64,000 nt of DNA from Paucimonas sp. (GTDB lineage Bacteria > Pseudomonadota > Gammaproteobacteria > Pseudomonadales > Pseudomonadaceae), in the NCBI GenBank assembly GCA_031253995.1, contig JAIRVG010000078.1, forward strand, positions 1 to 64,000, in the 5' to 3' direction. Positions 1-7,561 of the stretch are shown in pieces (position 1 is the first letter of the stretch; every line of letters begins with the position of its first letter). The translations under genes were made by a program, and so were the position numbers. The notes below the pieces were generated by a model. The model had not been told where the DNA came from. It ran no database searches and saw only the letters and a program-made list of their open reading frames with translations.

Positions 1-34
1 GCTTCTCCATGTGAGAGTAGGTCATCGTCAAGAT
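1..34 (+). rRNA. rrf: 5S ribosomal RNA, 3' end only
   Basis: The first 34 bases match the 3' end of a Pseudomonas 5S rRNA (tctccatgtgagagtagg then tcatcgtcaagat). This is the strand that closes helix I. The rest of the gene, and presumably 16S and 23S, lies to the left of the window. It is followed directly by a strong terminator, as expected at the end of an rRNA operon. Confidence 0.9.
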
Positions 35-43
35 TAAATTCCG

Positions 44-83
44 AAACCCCTATCTGCGTATGCAGGTAGGGGTTTTGTCTTTT
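44..83 (+). terminator. Rho-independent terminator of the rRNA operon
   Basis: A 14-bp stem (aaacccctatctgc / gcaggtaggggttt, one T-G wobble) with a four-base loop, followed by a T-rich tract. It lies 10 bases after the 5S end and closes the rRNA operon. Confidence 0.88.
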
Positions 84-103
84 CCGGGCCGAAAAGATCG
101 AAA

Positions 104-128
104 GAAAATCGCGGGGCCAGGCCCCGCG
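104..128 (-). terminator. Rho-independent terminator of the phosphoramidate-type cluster
   Basis: Read on the minus strand, a GC-rich hairpin (cgcggggcc / ggccccgcg) is followed by attttctttc, just after the stop of the nucleotidyltransferase gene. It faces the rRNA terminator, so the two convergent transcription units are separated by back-to-back terminators. Confidence 0.75.
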
Positions 129-135
129 AGGATGT

Positions 136-915
136 TCAGCCCGCAAGCTGAATGAAGGAGGCCAGTCGACCGCTGCGTAACATCTCATGGTAGCGATCAA
201 GGTCGTCGACCGTGTCCACTTCCAGCCAGCCGTTGTCGGTGAACGCCGCACGGGCGCTCCAGCCGTCGTCGATCAGGCTTTGCAGGAAGGTAGTCATGTA
301 CATGTTGTCGAAGTCCTTGCCATCGCGCAGCAAGGAACGGTCCATCTGATGCCATGCGCGGCGGAATGCGGCCACGTGATCACCACGAACCTTGATCAGG
401 CCCATGTACTGGCCCTGGATCTCGCTGTAGTCCTTGGGTTTGCGGCCCAGTTCGACGATGTAGCCGGCGGCGTCCAGCTTCAGGGTTTCGGCGTCGGCCA
501 AGGGATTGTCCATACGGATTTCCCAGAACCGGCGCCATTCCCGATCGATGGCGATTGCCAGTGGCGCATCGGTAGCCAGCAGGCTTTCCAGCACCGATGG
601 CTGGTAGATGATGTCGCCATACGCGATCAGCAGGTCTTCTCCGTCCACCATGAACTGTTCCGCACAGAAGAGGGTGGAAACCATGTTGGTTTCGGCGAAG
701 CGAGGGTTGATAACCAGTTCGGCGCCTTGATCCTGCAGGCACTCGGCGCGATAGCCGCCGACCAGCGTGATGTCATTCAGTCCTCGTGCATGCAGGACGT
801 CCAGTTGGCGGTGTAGCAAAGCCCGCCCCTGCAACTGCACCAGGCACTTCGGACGGTCGTCAGTGTAGGGGCGCAGACGCGTGCCTTGTCCGGCCGCCAG
901 AATGATCACGCGCAT
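136..915 (-). CDS. NTP transferase, probable CTP:phosphoglutamine cytidylyltransferase (Cj1416-like)
   Basis: A 259-aa sugar-nucleotidyltransferase-fold protein. The signature LAAGQGTRLRPYT (residues 7-19) with the downstream PKCL lysine forms the nucleotide-binding loop, GD at 100-101 is the usual metal-binding Asp, and NGWLEVDTVDDL near the C-terminus completes the fold. The ORF track starts 27 codons upstream; I chose the ATG at 915 because MRVIILAAG is the normal N-terminus and it overlaps the preceding gene by 10 bases. The family is broad (glucose-1-phosphate, choline-phosphate and other substrates). Its partners, a PEP-synthase-like kinase and a class I amidotransferase-like hydrolase, point to cytidylylation of L-glutamine phosphate, as done by Cj1416 in Campylobacter. 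The substrate is inferred from context only. Confidence 0.75.
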   Translation of the reverse strand: MRVIILAAGQGTRLRPYTDDRPKCLVQLQGRALLHRQLDVLHARGLNDITLVGGYRAECLQDQGAELVINPRFAETNMVSTLFCAEQFMVDGEDLLIAYGDIIYQPSVLESLLATDAPLAIAIDREWRRFWEIRMDNPLADAETLKLDAAGYIVELGRKPKDYSEIQGQYMGLIKVRGDHVAAFRRAWHQMDRSLLRDGKDFDNMYMTTFLQSLIDDGWSARAAFTDNGWLEVDTVDDLDRYHEMLRSGRLASFIQLAG

Positions 916-1553
916 GGTAGGTCCTTGAATGAAAAAAGATAACGTATGAGACGGCTGTCCAGGTCGGTGTTGTTCGACGGACGCTCGGGATGCCACATGA
1001 TGCCGACCCAGGGCAGATGCTCATGAGTCACGGCCTCGACGGAGCCATCAGCAGCCTGGACTCTGGCAAGGAGGGACGGGGCGAGGGTGTTCGGCACGAT
1101 GCCCCAGTTGTGGAAACTGTTCACCTCTGTGTACTGCTCGAAACGCTCATCGACGCCAAGGGGAACGACCGGATGCATGCAGCCAGCGTGCCCACCCAGC
1201 GGAACCAGGCTGCCACCGAGGAAGTGGTTGAGCATCTGCAGGCCGCGGCACACGCCCAGCACTGGCAGTCGCCGGGATCGGGCCAGTGACAGCAGGGCGG
1301 TTTCGGTGGCGTCGCGTTCCGGCGCAGTGTTGCTTGCCGCTGGCAAGTGCGCAAGATCGTTACCGCCACTGAGGATCAGCCCCTCGACCCCCTGTCGCAG
1401 TAGCCATGCCTCTGGATCAAGCAGTCTGTTGGGAACCGGCACCGGATCGATACCGAGACCTTCCAGCAAGACGGCCCATCGCTGGTCGAGGCAATCGCGG
1501 CGTTCGCCATGTCCGGCAATTGTTTCTACCCGCTGGGTGATCGCGATACGCAT
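906..1553 (-). CDS. Class I glutamine amidotransferase-like hydrolase, probable gamma-glutamyl-CDP-amidate hydrolase (Cj1417-like)
   Basis: A 215-aa protein of the peptidase C26 / GATase class I fold. The triad is visible: Cys102 in GVCRGLQ, then His188 and Glu190 in MWHPERP. The oxyanion segment LSGGND is at about 61-66. It stands alone with no synthase partner domain, as in gamma-glutamyl hydrolases such as PuuD. The start is the ATG at 1553, whose A is the last base of the kinase TGA (TGATG), indicating translational coupling; a GTG one codon upstream is an alternative. Between a glutamine-kinase-like gene and a cytidylyltransferase, the best role is release of cytidine diphosphoramidate and glutamate from CDP-L-glutamine. 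A PuuD-like amine catabolic role is the alternative, but no such genes are nearby. Confidence 0.75.
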   Translation of the reverse strand: MRIAITQRVETIAGHGERRDCLDQRWAVLLEGLGIDPVPVPNRLLDPEAWLLRQGVEGLILSGGNDLAHLPAASNTAPERDATETALLSLARSRRLPVLGVCRGLQMLNHFLGGSLVPLGGHAGCMHPVVPLGVDERFEQYTEVNSFHNWGIVPNTLAPSLLARVQAADGSVEAVTHEHLPWVGIMWHPERPSNNTDLDSRLIRYLFSFKDLPCA

Positions 1554-4500
1554 CACTGGATCACCCTGATGGTGCGGTTGCCCGCATCCAGTTCCAGCAC
1601 CCTGGCACCGGCCAGGGCGTTGTAGTGGGTTTCGCCGACACCGAGGGCAGCTGGCAGTCCGAACTCGGCAGCGCGAATCGCCATGTGCGAGTTAGCGCCA
1701 CCATACATGGTGATCAGTCCCGCAATCTGTCGACCGAACAGCCAGTCGTAACCAGGGTCGGCTTGCGGGATCAGGGCGATGCGTCCTGCCAGGTCGTGTT
1801 CGTCGGCGCAGTGGCTGAGGTCGATGCAAGCGGCACGCACTTGTCCCGCACCAACGAAGTTGGGCTGGGTTGCCGGATAGAGGAACACCTTCAAGTCCTC
1901 GGCGGTGCAAAGCAGCGGCGGCAGTTCGATGGCTTGTAGCTGCTGGTGCAAGGCCTGGCTGGCCCGCGCGCTCGTGCGCAGCTGCTCCCCCATTACCGGG
2001 TTCGCAGAGGCATCGTCGGGCAAGGCAAGCAGGGTTTCGATGTCAAGGTAGGCCAGCTTCTCGCGGGGGATTCCCAGCGAGTCGGCCCAGGCGACCAGCT
2101 CATCGAGCGCCAGCGACAGGTTGCGGGTAAAGGCGAACTTTGCGTACTCGCGGCCCTCGATTGATTGGCGCAGGAAGCTTTCCAGGCTCTCGGGGTCGTG
2201 CGCCAGGCCATGTTCGGCAAGCGCGGCGACGAAGCGTGGTCGCGCCGCTTGCCAGAGGAGTCCGGTATTGTCCGTCACGTTGGCGTGCTGTTCGCTGACG
2301 TTGTCGACCAGGGGCCGCAGATAGCGTTCCGGGTCGGCGCGATAGCTCGGCGAATTGATGTCGTAGGTTCCGGGACGCAGGTGGCCGTATCGCTCGACGA
2401 AAGCCTCCCAGCTCAACTCCCCGCGAGCGCAGCTTTGTGCGTCGTGGGTCAGCTGGTGGCTGACCGTGCGGATGGAGTTGAGGAAGTCGTCCATTTCCGC
2501 CTCGCTCAACACCCCGCTGCTGACAGCCGAGCGCAGCAACGTGACGGCGACGAAGGCGCTGCGTGCCAGATGGGCAAATGGCAGGGTGCCATAGGTGCGG
2601 CAATCGAAGAGCAGGGCGCGGACTTTCGCCAGCGCTGGCATTGCGTGCTGGCGCAGTTGTTCGAAACGCTGCTCCAGTTTGTGGATCTGCGCCAGATCGC
2701 CACCACTGCGGCGTATTGCCTGGGCGCTGATATCACGAAGTCCTGCACGCAACCGATCGATCTCGTCGTGGGAAAACCCACCCTCCGTGGCCAGGCGTTG
2801 ACGCCAGCGATCGAAGTCGAGGGCGAAGCAGGTCGGGACCACATCGAACTCGACCTTGTCGTGCAGATGGGGATGGCGCTCCAGCCAGCCAAGGTAGAAA
2901 TCCACCAGGCGGGTGGCCAGTGCTTCGTCCAGCGTTGCGGGAATGAACGAGTTGAAGCTGGCACGGATATTCACGTAGGGATGGCCGGCGAAGTTGACCA
3001 GCAGCGGTGCAGGACGCACGTCCCGGTAGCCGTATTCCGCCCGCTGGGTCGCCCAGGTCTCGTCCATGATCAGGTGCCGGTAGAGGCTGGAAGCGAGGGG
3101 GTGGGGCCTGGTGCCGATGATCTCGGCCGGGTTCCAGTCCGGCATGATGCCGAACAGTGCTCGCGTGCCTGCCATGAAGGGTGACGGCGCCTGCAAGTGC
3201 TCGAACTGTTGGCTGGCCTTGTCCAGATGGGCGTAGATCTGCTCGTCGCCACCCTCCCGGCGCGAATGATCCACCGCGATCGGACGGACCTGGAGGATAT
3301 GCAGGCCTGCTTCGGCGGTGATGGCGAACTCCACGTCGAGCGAGTCGTAGCCCAGCAGCCCTTCGATTTCCCGCAGCGCGGGCAGCAGGCTCTGCAGGTT
3401 ATGCGGAATGTTACTGCTGAGATCGTCGGCGCGACGTTGTATCACCAGGGTCTTGTGCTGGTCGCTGGTACCACTGGTGATGGACTCGGTACTGCCGCTG
3501 ACATCGTCGTAGTTGACCAGGTAGTACGGAGCGCCGCTGCTCAGGCCGCGGGTGAAGGCGACGCCGCTGACCAGCACGTCATCCAGCATCGGTTGAACCA
3601 GCACCTGGTTCTGCGGGTTGTTGTCCGGGTAGGAGTCAATGACCTGTTCGATGGCGTCGCGCAGTGTGGTTGGCTCACTGCCGTCGATGTCCAGCAGGCT
3701 GGCGTACGCTCCCGCGTTGGAGTGGCTGAAACCATCCTCCGACAGCGCGCTGCTGCGAATCACCAGGCGTTGCTGGGGGAAGTGCGCCTGGATTCCGTCC
3801 AGTACCTTTCCTTCGTTCTCCCGCCATTGCGCCACGGTAAAACTGACCTGGTCCTCGATGCGGCTGCAGCGGACCATGCGCCGCAGGCGGCGCAGGGTCT
3901 GGGCCTTGGTGCCGAGGACGAAGTGGGCCAGGTCGCGGGGCTCGTTGAGTTCGGCCCAGTCGCCTTGCACATCGATTGCTTCGACGCTCAGGCCATTGCA
4001 ACGCAGCATCTCTACCAGGTCGGACAGGTTGCCCTTGCGGAACTGCTGTTGCAGCGCAACCTTGTGCTCCAGGAGGAAGGCGATGGCATTGGGTCCGAAA
4101 TGAACGCAGCCGACGAACTCGGCCGAGGCGAGGGCAGGTGATATGTCCGCGCCCAGGCGGGTGATGACCTGCTTGTGCAGGGATACCTTTTCGCAGCGTT
4201 CAAGGTCTACCCCGGTACGTCCCGCGAAACGGGTGCGCCAGTGGCTGTCCACTGCGACGCAGACATCAGCCTGGCTGGCACTCAGCGCGGTAGCCAGGCT
4301 GCGGCGGAACAGCACGTCGGAATAGCACACCAGGCAACGCTGTTGCTCGCTGAGGTCGACCTGGAGGAACGAGAACGCCGCCTGGGTGGACTGCCAGTCG
4401 GCGTTCTCCCAGTAGTGCAACTGCGGATAACGTTCGCGGACCGATTCGAGCCGGTAGCCACCGACGAAATGTACGGTGGACATGAGCGAGTCCGTGGCCT

Positions 4501-4609
4501 GGATCTGCCAGTCGATGACCCGGGTATGCCCGGAAGCACTGCGCAGCGCGGAGTGTTCATCGCCTTGATAGGGCCGGCCCGCGCCCAGGAAAATTACCGA
4601 TGACTGCAT
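1553..4609 (-). CDS. PEP-synthase-like L-glutamine kinase (Cj1418-like) with an N-terminal nucleotidyltransferase-like domain
   Basis: A 1018-aa, three-part protein. Residues about 1-240 resemble the separate nucleotidyltransferase downstream (FVGGYR, YSDVLFRRS, VDSHWR, QGDWAELNEPRDL) but lack the GxGTRxRP loop, having LGAGRPYQGDEHS instead. Residues about 255-460 are a PEP/pyruvate-binding ATP-grasp domain (VIRSSALSEDG, Arg285; ILQVRPIAV). The C-terminus (about 940-1018) is a swivelling PEP-utilizer domain with phosphorylatable His975 in GGANSHMAIRA. This ATP-grasp plus His-domain layout without a PEP-binding barrel is that of C. jejuni glutamine kinase, which phosphorylates the side-chain amide of L-glutamine. 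It heads the operon and is coupled to the hydrolase by TGATG. Alternatives are a rifampicin-phosphotransferase-like or other dikinase-family enzyme. Its own promoter must lie in the about 60 bases after the queD stop. Confidence 0.78.
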   Translation of the reverse strand: MQSSVIFLGAGRPYQGDEHSALRSASGHTRVIDWQIQATDSLMSTVHFVGGYRLESVRERYPQLHYWENADWQSTQAAFSFLQVDLSEQQRCLVCYSDVLFRRSLATALSASQADVCVAVDSHWRTRFAGRTGVDLERCEKVSLHKQVITRLGADISPALASAEFVGCVHFGPNAIAFLLEHKVALQQQFRKGNLSDLVEMLRCNGLSVEAIDVQGDWAELNEPRDLAHFVLGTKAQTLRRLRRMVRCSRIEDQVSFTVAQWRENEGKVLDGIQAHFPQQRLVIRSSALSEDGFSHSNAGAYASLLDIDGSEPTTLRDAIEQVIDSYPDNNPQNQVLVQPMLDDVLVSGVAFTRGLSSGAPYYLVNYDDVSGSTESITSGTSDQHKTLVIQRRADDLSSNIPHNLQSLLPALREIEGLLGYDSLDVEFAITAEAGLHILQVRPIAVDHSRREGGDEQIYAHLDKASQQFEHLQAPSPFMAGTRALFGIMPDWNPAEIIGTRPHPLASSLYRHLIMDETWATQRAEYGYRDVRPAPLLVNFAGHPYVNIRASFNSFIPATLDEALATRLVDFYLGWLERHPHLHDKVEFDVVPTCFALDFDRWRQRLATEGGFSHDEIDRLRAGLRDISAQAIRRSGGDLAQIHKLEQRFEQLRQHAMPALAKVRALLFDCRTYGTLPFAHLARSAFVAVTLLRSAVSSGVLSEAEMDDFLNSIRTVSHQLTHDAQSCARGELSWEAFVERYGHLRPGTYDINSPSYRADPERYLRPLVDNVSEQHANVTDNTGLLWQAARPRFVAALAEHGLAHDPESLESFLRQSIEGREYAKFAFTRNLSLALDELVAWADSLGIPREKLAYLDIETLLALPDDASANPVMGEQLRTSARASQALHQQLQAIELPPLLCTAEDLKVFLYPATQPNFVGAGQVRAACIDLSHCADEHDLAGRIALIPQADPGYDWLFGRQIAGLITMYGGANSHMAIRAAEFGLPAALGVGETHYNALAGARVLELDAGNRTIRVIQ

Positions 4610-4630
4610 CTTCTAGCGCTCGTTCCTTCG

Positions 4631-4656
4631 AAAAAAAACCACCTGGCGGTGGTTTT
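4631..4656 (-). terminator. Rho-independent terminator after queD
   Basis: On the minus strand, aaaaccacc / ggtggtttt form a 9-bp stem with a four-base loop, followed by eight T. It lies between the queD stop and the glutamine-kinase-like gene, so the cluster is not simply read through from queD. Confidence 0.85.
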
Positions 4657-4669
4657 CAAGGATGTCACA

Positions 4670-5026
4670 TCATTCGCCCTGATAAATACAGCCACTCGTG
4701 CAGGTCTCGTGAATCCGCACCTTGCTCAATTCAGGCAACAGCGGCTTGACCTGGTCCCAGATCCATTTGGCGATCACTTCGCTGGTGGGATTCTCCAGGC
4801 CAGGAATGTCGTTCAGGTAGTTGTGGTCCAGTTGCTCATAGAGCGGCTTGAAGATCGCCTTGATCTCGGAGAAGTCACGAATCCAGCCGGTATGTGGATC
4901 CAGCGGGCCGGTCAGGTGCAGGGCGACCTTGAACGAATGGCCGTGCAGGCGGCCACACTTGTGGCCGGCGGGGACGTTCGGCAGGCGGTGTGCCGACTCG
5001 AAGGTAAATTCCTTGAAAATTTCCAA
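4670..5026 (-). CDS. queD: 6-carboxytetrahydropterin synthase QueD
   Basis: A 118-aa protein of the PTPS/QueD family. It converts dihydroneopterin triphosphate to 6-carboxy-tetrahydropterin in queuosine biosynthesis. Visible residues are the zinc His in FESAHRLP, the catalytic Cys in [12 protein letters not shown] with the second and third zinc His (HGH), and the conserved DHNYLND and NPTSEV segments. ETCTSGCIY is the usual C-terminus. No ATG precedes the domain. The ORF track begins at a TTG at 5035, but the TTG at 5026 gives [14 protein letters not shown], the family's usual N-terminus and length. A strong terminator follows. Confidence 0.92.
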   Translation of the reverse strand: MEIFKEFTFESAHRLPNVPAGHKCGRLHGHSFKVALHLTGPLDPHTGWIRDFSEIKAIFKPLYEQLDHNYLNDIPGLENPTSEVIAKWIWDQVKPLLPELSKVRIHETCTSGCIYQGE

Positions 5027-5077
5027 AATAATCAACTCTGAGAACCAATGCTGGGACGCAGTTTACCAGCAAGGCCG

Positions 5078-6157
5078 TTACAAGGCTTGCAGATGGTCGG
5101 CCAGGGTGCCGCGGGCCACCAGTTCGAGAAAACTGTCGCCCAGGCGCCGGCTTTCGTCCATCGCCGTATGCCAGTAGCGCTGGCGGGCCGCGGCATCGCC
5201 CATGAAACGCTTGAAGTCGCTGCGGTCTGGCAGTTTGCCGTAAGGCAGGCGCGCCAGGTACTGCGGCGAGGGCGCCAGCAGCAACACATCCCGCAGGCGT
5301 TCGGCGTCGCCACGGCGCCAGGGCAGGGCCTTGTCGAACCAGCCGGGAATCACCTTGTCGGTGAAATGCGGGTAGAGCACGATGTCCTCGCCGCTGTAGG
5401 GCAGGTCCAGGTGATAGTCGAGCAGGCCGCCATCGCGATAGGTGCCGGCGCCGGCCCCGGGGATATCGCGCACGCCTTCCATCACCATGGGGATCGAGCC
5501 GGAGGCCAGCAGGGCATGGCGCAGGTTCTCGCCGGCCAGCGGCAGGTAGCGCGACGGGAAGTCGGTCAGCGCCTGTAGCGGCGGTGCGCTGCGCGCGTCA
5601 TGCAGGATGACCCGCTCGAAATGGCGGGCCAGCCGTGGCCGGCCGATCAGGTTGTCCGCGATCACCGACGACAGGCCGATGCCCAGGCGCCCGCGATGGT
5701 CGTCGGCGAGCAGGCCGTGACTCTTGACCACGACGATATTCAGGCGGTAGTCGGGATTGTCGAGGATCCTCGCATCTCGTCCCTCCAGCAGGTCGTCGAG
5801 CATGCGCTGGCAACTCAAGGAAACTTCGCTCGGGGTCACGCCCTTGGCGAAGTCCTGCGCGGTGTACAGCTCGCCGAGGCGGCGAATGGCGCTGGCCGGA
5901 TCGGGCAGGCAGGCACTGGCGAAACGCCAGGAACCGATGGACGCGCCGATCAGCGCTCGCTCCCTCGCGGCGCCCGGCAGCCATTCACCGAACAGCGCCA
6001 GGTCCAGTCCCTGGATGCCCAGGGCCTTAGGTCCACCCGCCGCCCCTGGCAATACACCGACATCCGCAGCGCTCAAGCCGCGCTGGCGAATCCGCGCCAG
6101 TGCGCGTTTGCCGGCCTTGAGGGTCAACGCGGGATATTTGCTGTGGATGGCGGTCAT
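5078..6157 (-). CDS. Patatin-like phospholipase family protein
   Basis: A 359-aa protein with the patatin Ser-Asp dyad. The nucleophile is Ser73 in GASIGSWR (G-x-S-x-G) and the Asp lies in DGGLLDY at about residue 240. An N-terminal glycine-rich oxyanion stretch (LPGAAGGPKALG) is present. Patatins are acyl hydrolases acting on membrane lipids. No signal peptide or membrane segment is evident, so it is probably cytoplasmic or peripheral. It is transcribed on the same strand as queD, about 50 bases upstream, and divergently from the PepSY genes. The substrate is unknown. It is not of the secreted ExoU type, because it lacks long flanking domains. Confidence 0.8.
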   Translation of the reverse strand: MTAIHSKYPALTLKAGKRALARIRQRGLSAADVGVLPGAAGGPKALGIQGLDLALFGEWLPGAARERALIGASIGSWRFASACLPDPASAIRRLGELYTAQDFAKGVTPSEVSLSCQRMLDDLLEGRDARILDNPDYRLNIVVVKSHGLLADDHRGRLGIGLSSVIADNLIGRPRLARHFERVILHDARSAPPLQALTDFPSRYLPLAGENLRHALLASGSIPMVMEGVRDIPGAGAGTYRDGGLLDYHLDLPYSGEDIVLYPHFTDKVIPGWFDKALPWRRGDAERLRDVLLLAPSPQYLARLPYGKLPDRSDFKRFMGDAAARQRYWHTAMDESRRLGDSFLELVARGTLADHLQAL

Positions 6158-6199
6158 ACGGCTCTCGCTGTGCTCTGCGCTATCATGGCGCCAGCTGTT

Positions 6200-6215
6200 T
6201 TCAGGTTCAATTAAG
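6200..6215 (+). promoter_or_regulatory. Candidate BqsR-type response-regulator box (direct repeat)
   Basis: The sequence ttcag-gttcaa-ttaag is a direct repeat with six-base spacing. It differs by one base from the TTAAG-N6-TTAAG box that I recall for BqsR, and a related TCGAT follows six bases later. It sits about 55 bases before the first PepSY gene, where an activator of the operon would bind. Confidence 0.5.
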
Positions 6216-6270
6216 TTCGCTTCGATAGACTTTCCACCGTACCCGATTGATCCCTGTGGAGGAAACCAAC

Positions 6271-6579
6271 ATGAAGACCCTGACCGCCCTGTTCGCTACC
6301 GCTGCCCTGGCCCTGAGCGCCAACGTCGCCCTGGCCAAGGACGTACAACCCGATGAAGTGGTGAAGCTGGTGCAGAGCAAGCAGATCCAGTCCCTCGACG
6401 AGCTCAAGCAGAAAGCCCTGGCCAAGCACCCCGGTGCCACGGTCAAGGACAGCGAGCTGGAAAACGAATACGGCCGCTACATCTACAAGGTCGAACTGCG
6501 TGACGCGCAGAACGTCGAATGGGACGTGGACATGGACGCCAAGACCGGCGAGATCCTCAAGGACGCCCAGGACCACTGA
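6271..6579 (+). CDS. PepSY domain periplasmic protein (BqsP-like)
   Basis: A 102-aa exported protein. MKTLTALFATAALALSANVALA is a Sec signal peptide with AxA cleavage before KDVQ, followed by one small PepSY domain (VKLVQSKQIQSLDELKQ, then DVDMDAKTGEILKD). The ORF track starts eight codons early; the ATG at 6271 has a good ribosome binding site (gtggagga) seven bases upstream and begins the signal peptide. It is the first gene of a four-gene operon with a second PepSY protein and a two-component system, all overlapping. The order matches the P. aeruginosa bqs locus, which responds to ferrous iron. Its molecular role (metal binding or sensor modulation) is inferred. Confidence 0.78.
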   Translation: MKTLTALFATAALALSANVALAKDVQPDEVVKLVQSKQIQSLDELKQKALAKHPGATVKDSELENEYGRYIYKVELRDAQNVEWDVDMDAKTGEILKDAQDH

Positions 6580-6893
6580 TGCCGCACCTTGCGCAAACCG
6601 CCCGCTGGCTAGCCCTCGTGCTGCTGGCGGGCTGCTCGCTGGCCCTGGCCCGCGACCTCGATCAGGACGAAGCCCTGCACCTGCGTCGCGAGGGCGTCAT
6701 CCTGCCTCTCGAACAGCTGCTGCAGTCCGCCCTGGGGCGTTATCCCGGGGCGCGCCTGCTGGAAGCCGAACTGGAAGAGGACGATGATATCTATGTCTAT
6801 GAAGTCGAACTGCTGACCAACGAAGGCGTGGTCCGCGAGATCAAGCTCGATGCCGCCAAGGGCACGCTGCTCAAAGATGAGGAAGATGACTGA
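6579..6893 (+). CDS. Second PepSY domain exported protein (BqsQ-like)
   Basis: A 104-aa protein that starts at the ATG overlapping the previous stop (TGATG). The N-terminus [24 protein letters not shown] is a signal sequence with a possible lipobox (LLAGC), so it may be a lipoprotein or simply exported. The PepSY-like core ([38 protein letters not shown]) parallels the first protein, suggesting a tandem duplication. It is very acidic, with [11 protein letters not shown] and a DEEDD tail, which could favour cation binding. The gene overlaps the response regulator start by one base. The function is unproven. Confidence 0.72.
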   Translation: MPHLAQTARWLALVLLAGCSLALARDLDQDEALHLRREGVILPLEQLLQSALGRYPGARLLEAELEEDDDIYVYEVELLTNEGVVREIKLDAAKGTLLKDEEDD

Positions 6894-7561
6894 TGCGCTT
6901 GCTGCTGGTCGAGGATAACGTCTCACTTGCGGACGAGCTGACCGCGAGCCTGCAACGCCAAGGCTACGCGGTGGACTGGCTGGCCGATGGTCGCGATGCC
7001 GTCTACCAGGGCGCCAGCGAACCCTATGACCTGATCGTGCTGGACCTCGGCCTGCCCGGCGTGCCCGGCCTGGAAGTGCTGCAACAGTGGCGCGCCGGCG
7101 GCCTGGTGACACCGGTGCTGATCCTGACCGCGCGCGGCTCCTGGGCCGATCGCATCGAGGGGCTCAAGGCCGGCGCCGATGACTACCTGAGCAAGCCCTT
7201 CCATCCCGAAGAGCTGCAACTGCGCATCCAGGCCCTGCTGCGCCGCGCTCGCGGCCTGGCCAACCAGCCGACCCTGGAGGCCGCCGGCCTGCACCTGGAC
7301 GAAGGCCGCCAATGTGTCAGCCGCGGTGACGAAGATGTGCAACTGACCGCTGCGGAGTTCCGCCTGCTGCGCTATTTCATGCTGCACCCGCAACAGATCC
7401 TCTCCAAGAGCCATCTCGCCGAACACCTCTACAACGGTGAAACCGAGCGCGACTCCAATGTCCTCGAGGTCCACGTCAACCACCTGCGCCGCAAGCTCGG
7501 CCGTGGCGTGGTCGAGACCCATCGTGGCCAGGGCTACCGGTTTGGCGGGGCGGTGGAGTGA
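6893..7561 (+). CDS. bqsR: OmpR/PhoB-family response regulator (BqsR-like)
   Basis: A 222-aa regulator. The receiver domain (1-115) has acidic residues ED at 7-8, phospho-acceptor Asp51 in VLDLGLPG, and Lys101 in [11 protein letters not shown] winged-helix DNA-binding domain (about 125-220) has the usual [12 protein letters not shown] and [11 protein letters not shown] segments and a C-terminal hairpin RGQGYRFGG. It starts at an ATG overlapping the preceding TGA and overlaps the kinase start, so the pair is co-translated. The TlpQ-like gene and permease next door repeat the P. aeruginosa PA2653-PA2659 neighbourhood, which supports the BqsR name; a generic PhoP/PmrA-type regulator is the fallback. 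Confidence 0.8.
   Translation: MRLLLVEDNVSLADELTASLQRQGYAVDWLADGRDAVYQGASEPYDLIVLDLGLPGVPGLEVLQQWRAGGLVTPVLILTARGSWADRIEGLKAGADDYLSKPFHPEELQLRIQALLRRARGLANQPTLEAAGLHLDEGRQCVSRGDEDVQLTAAEFRLLRYFMLHPQQILSKSHLAEHLYNGETERDSNVLEVHVNHLRRKLGRGVVETHRGQGYRFGGAVE

Noticed and set aside
5027-5077. Possible preQ1 riboswitch before queD
   Set aside because: The gap is only about 50 bases, and no H-type pseudoknot pattern is visible.
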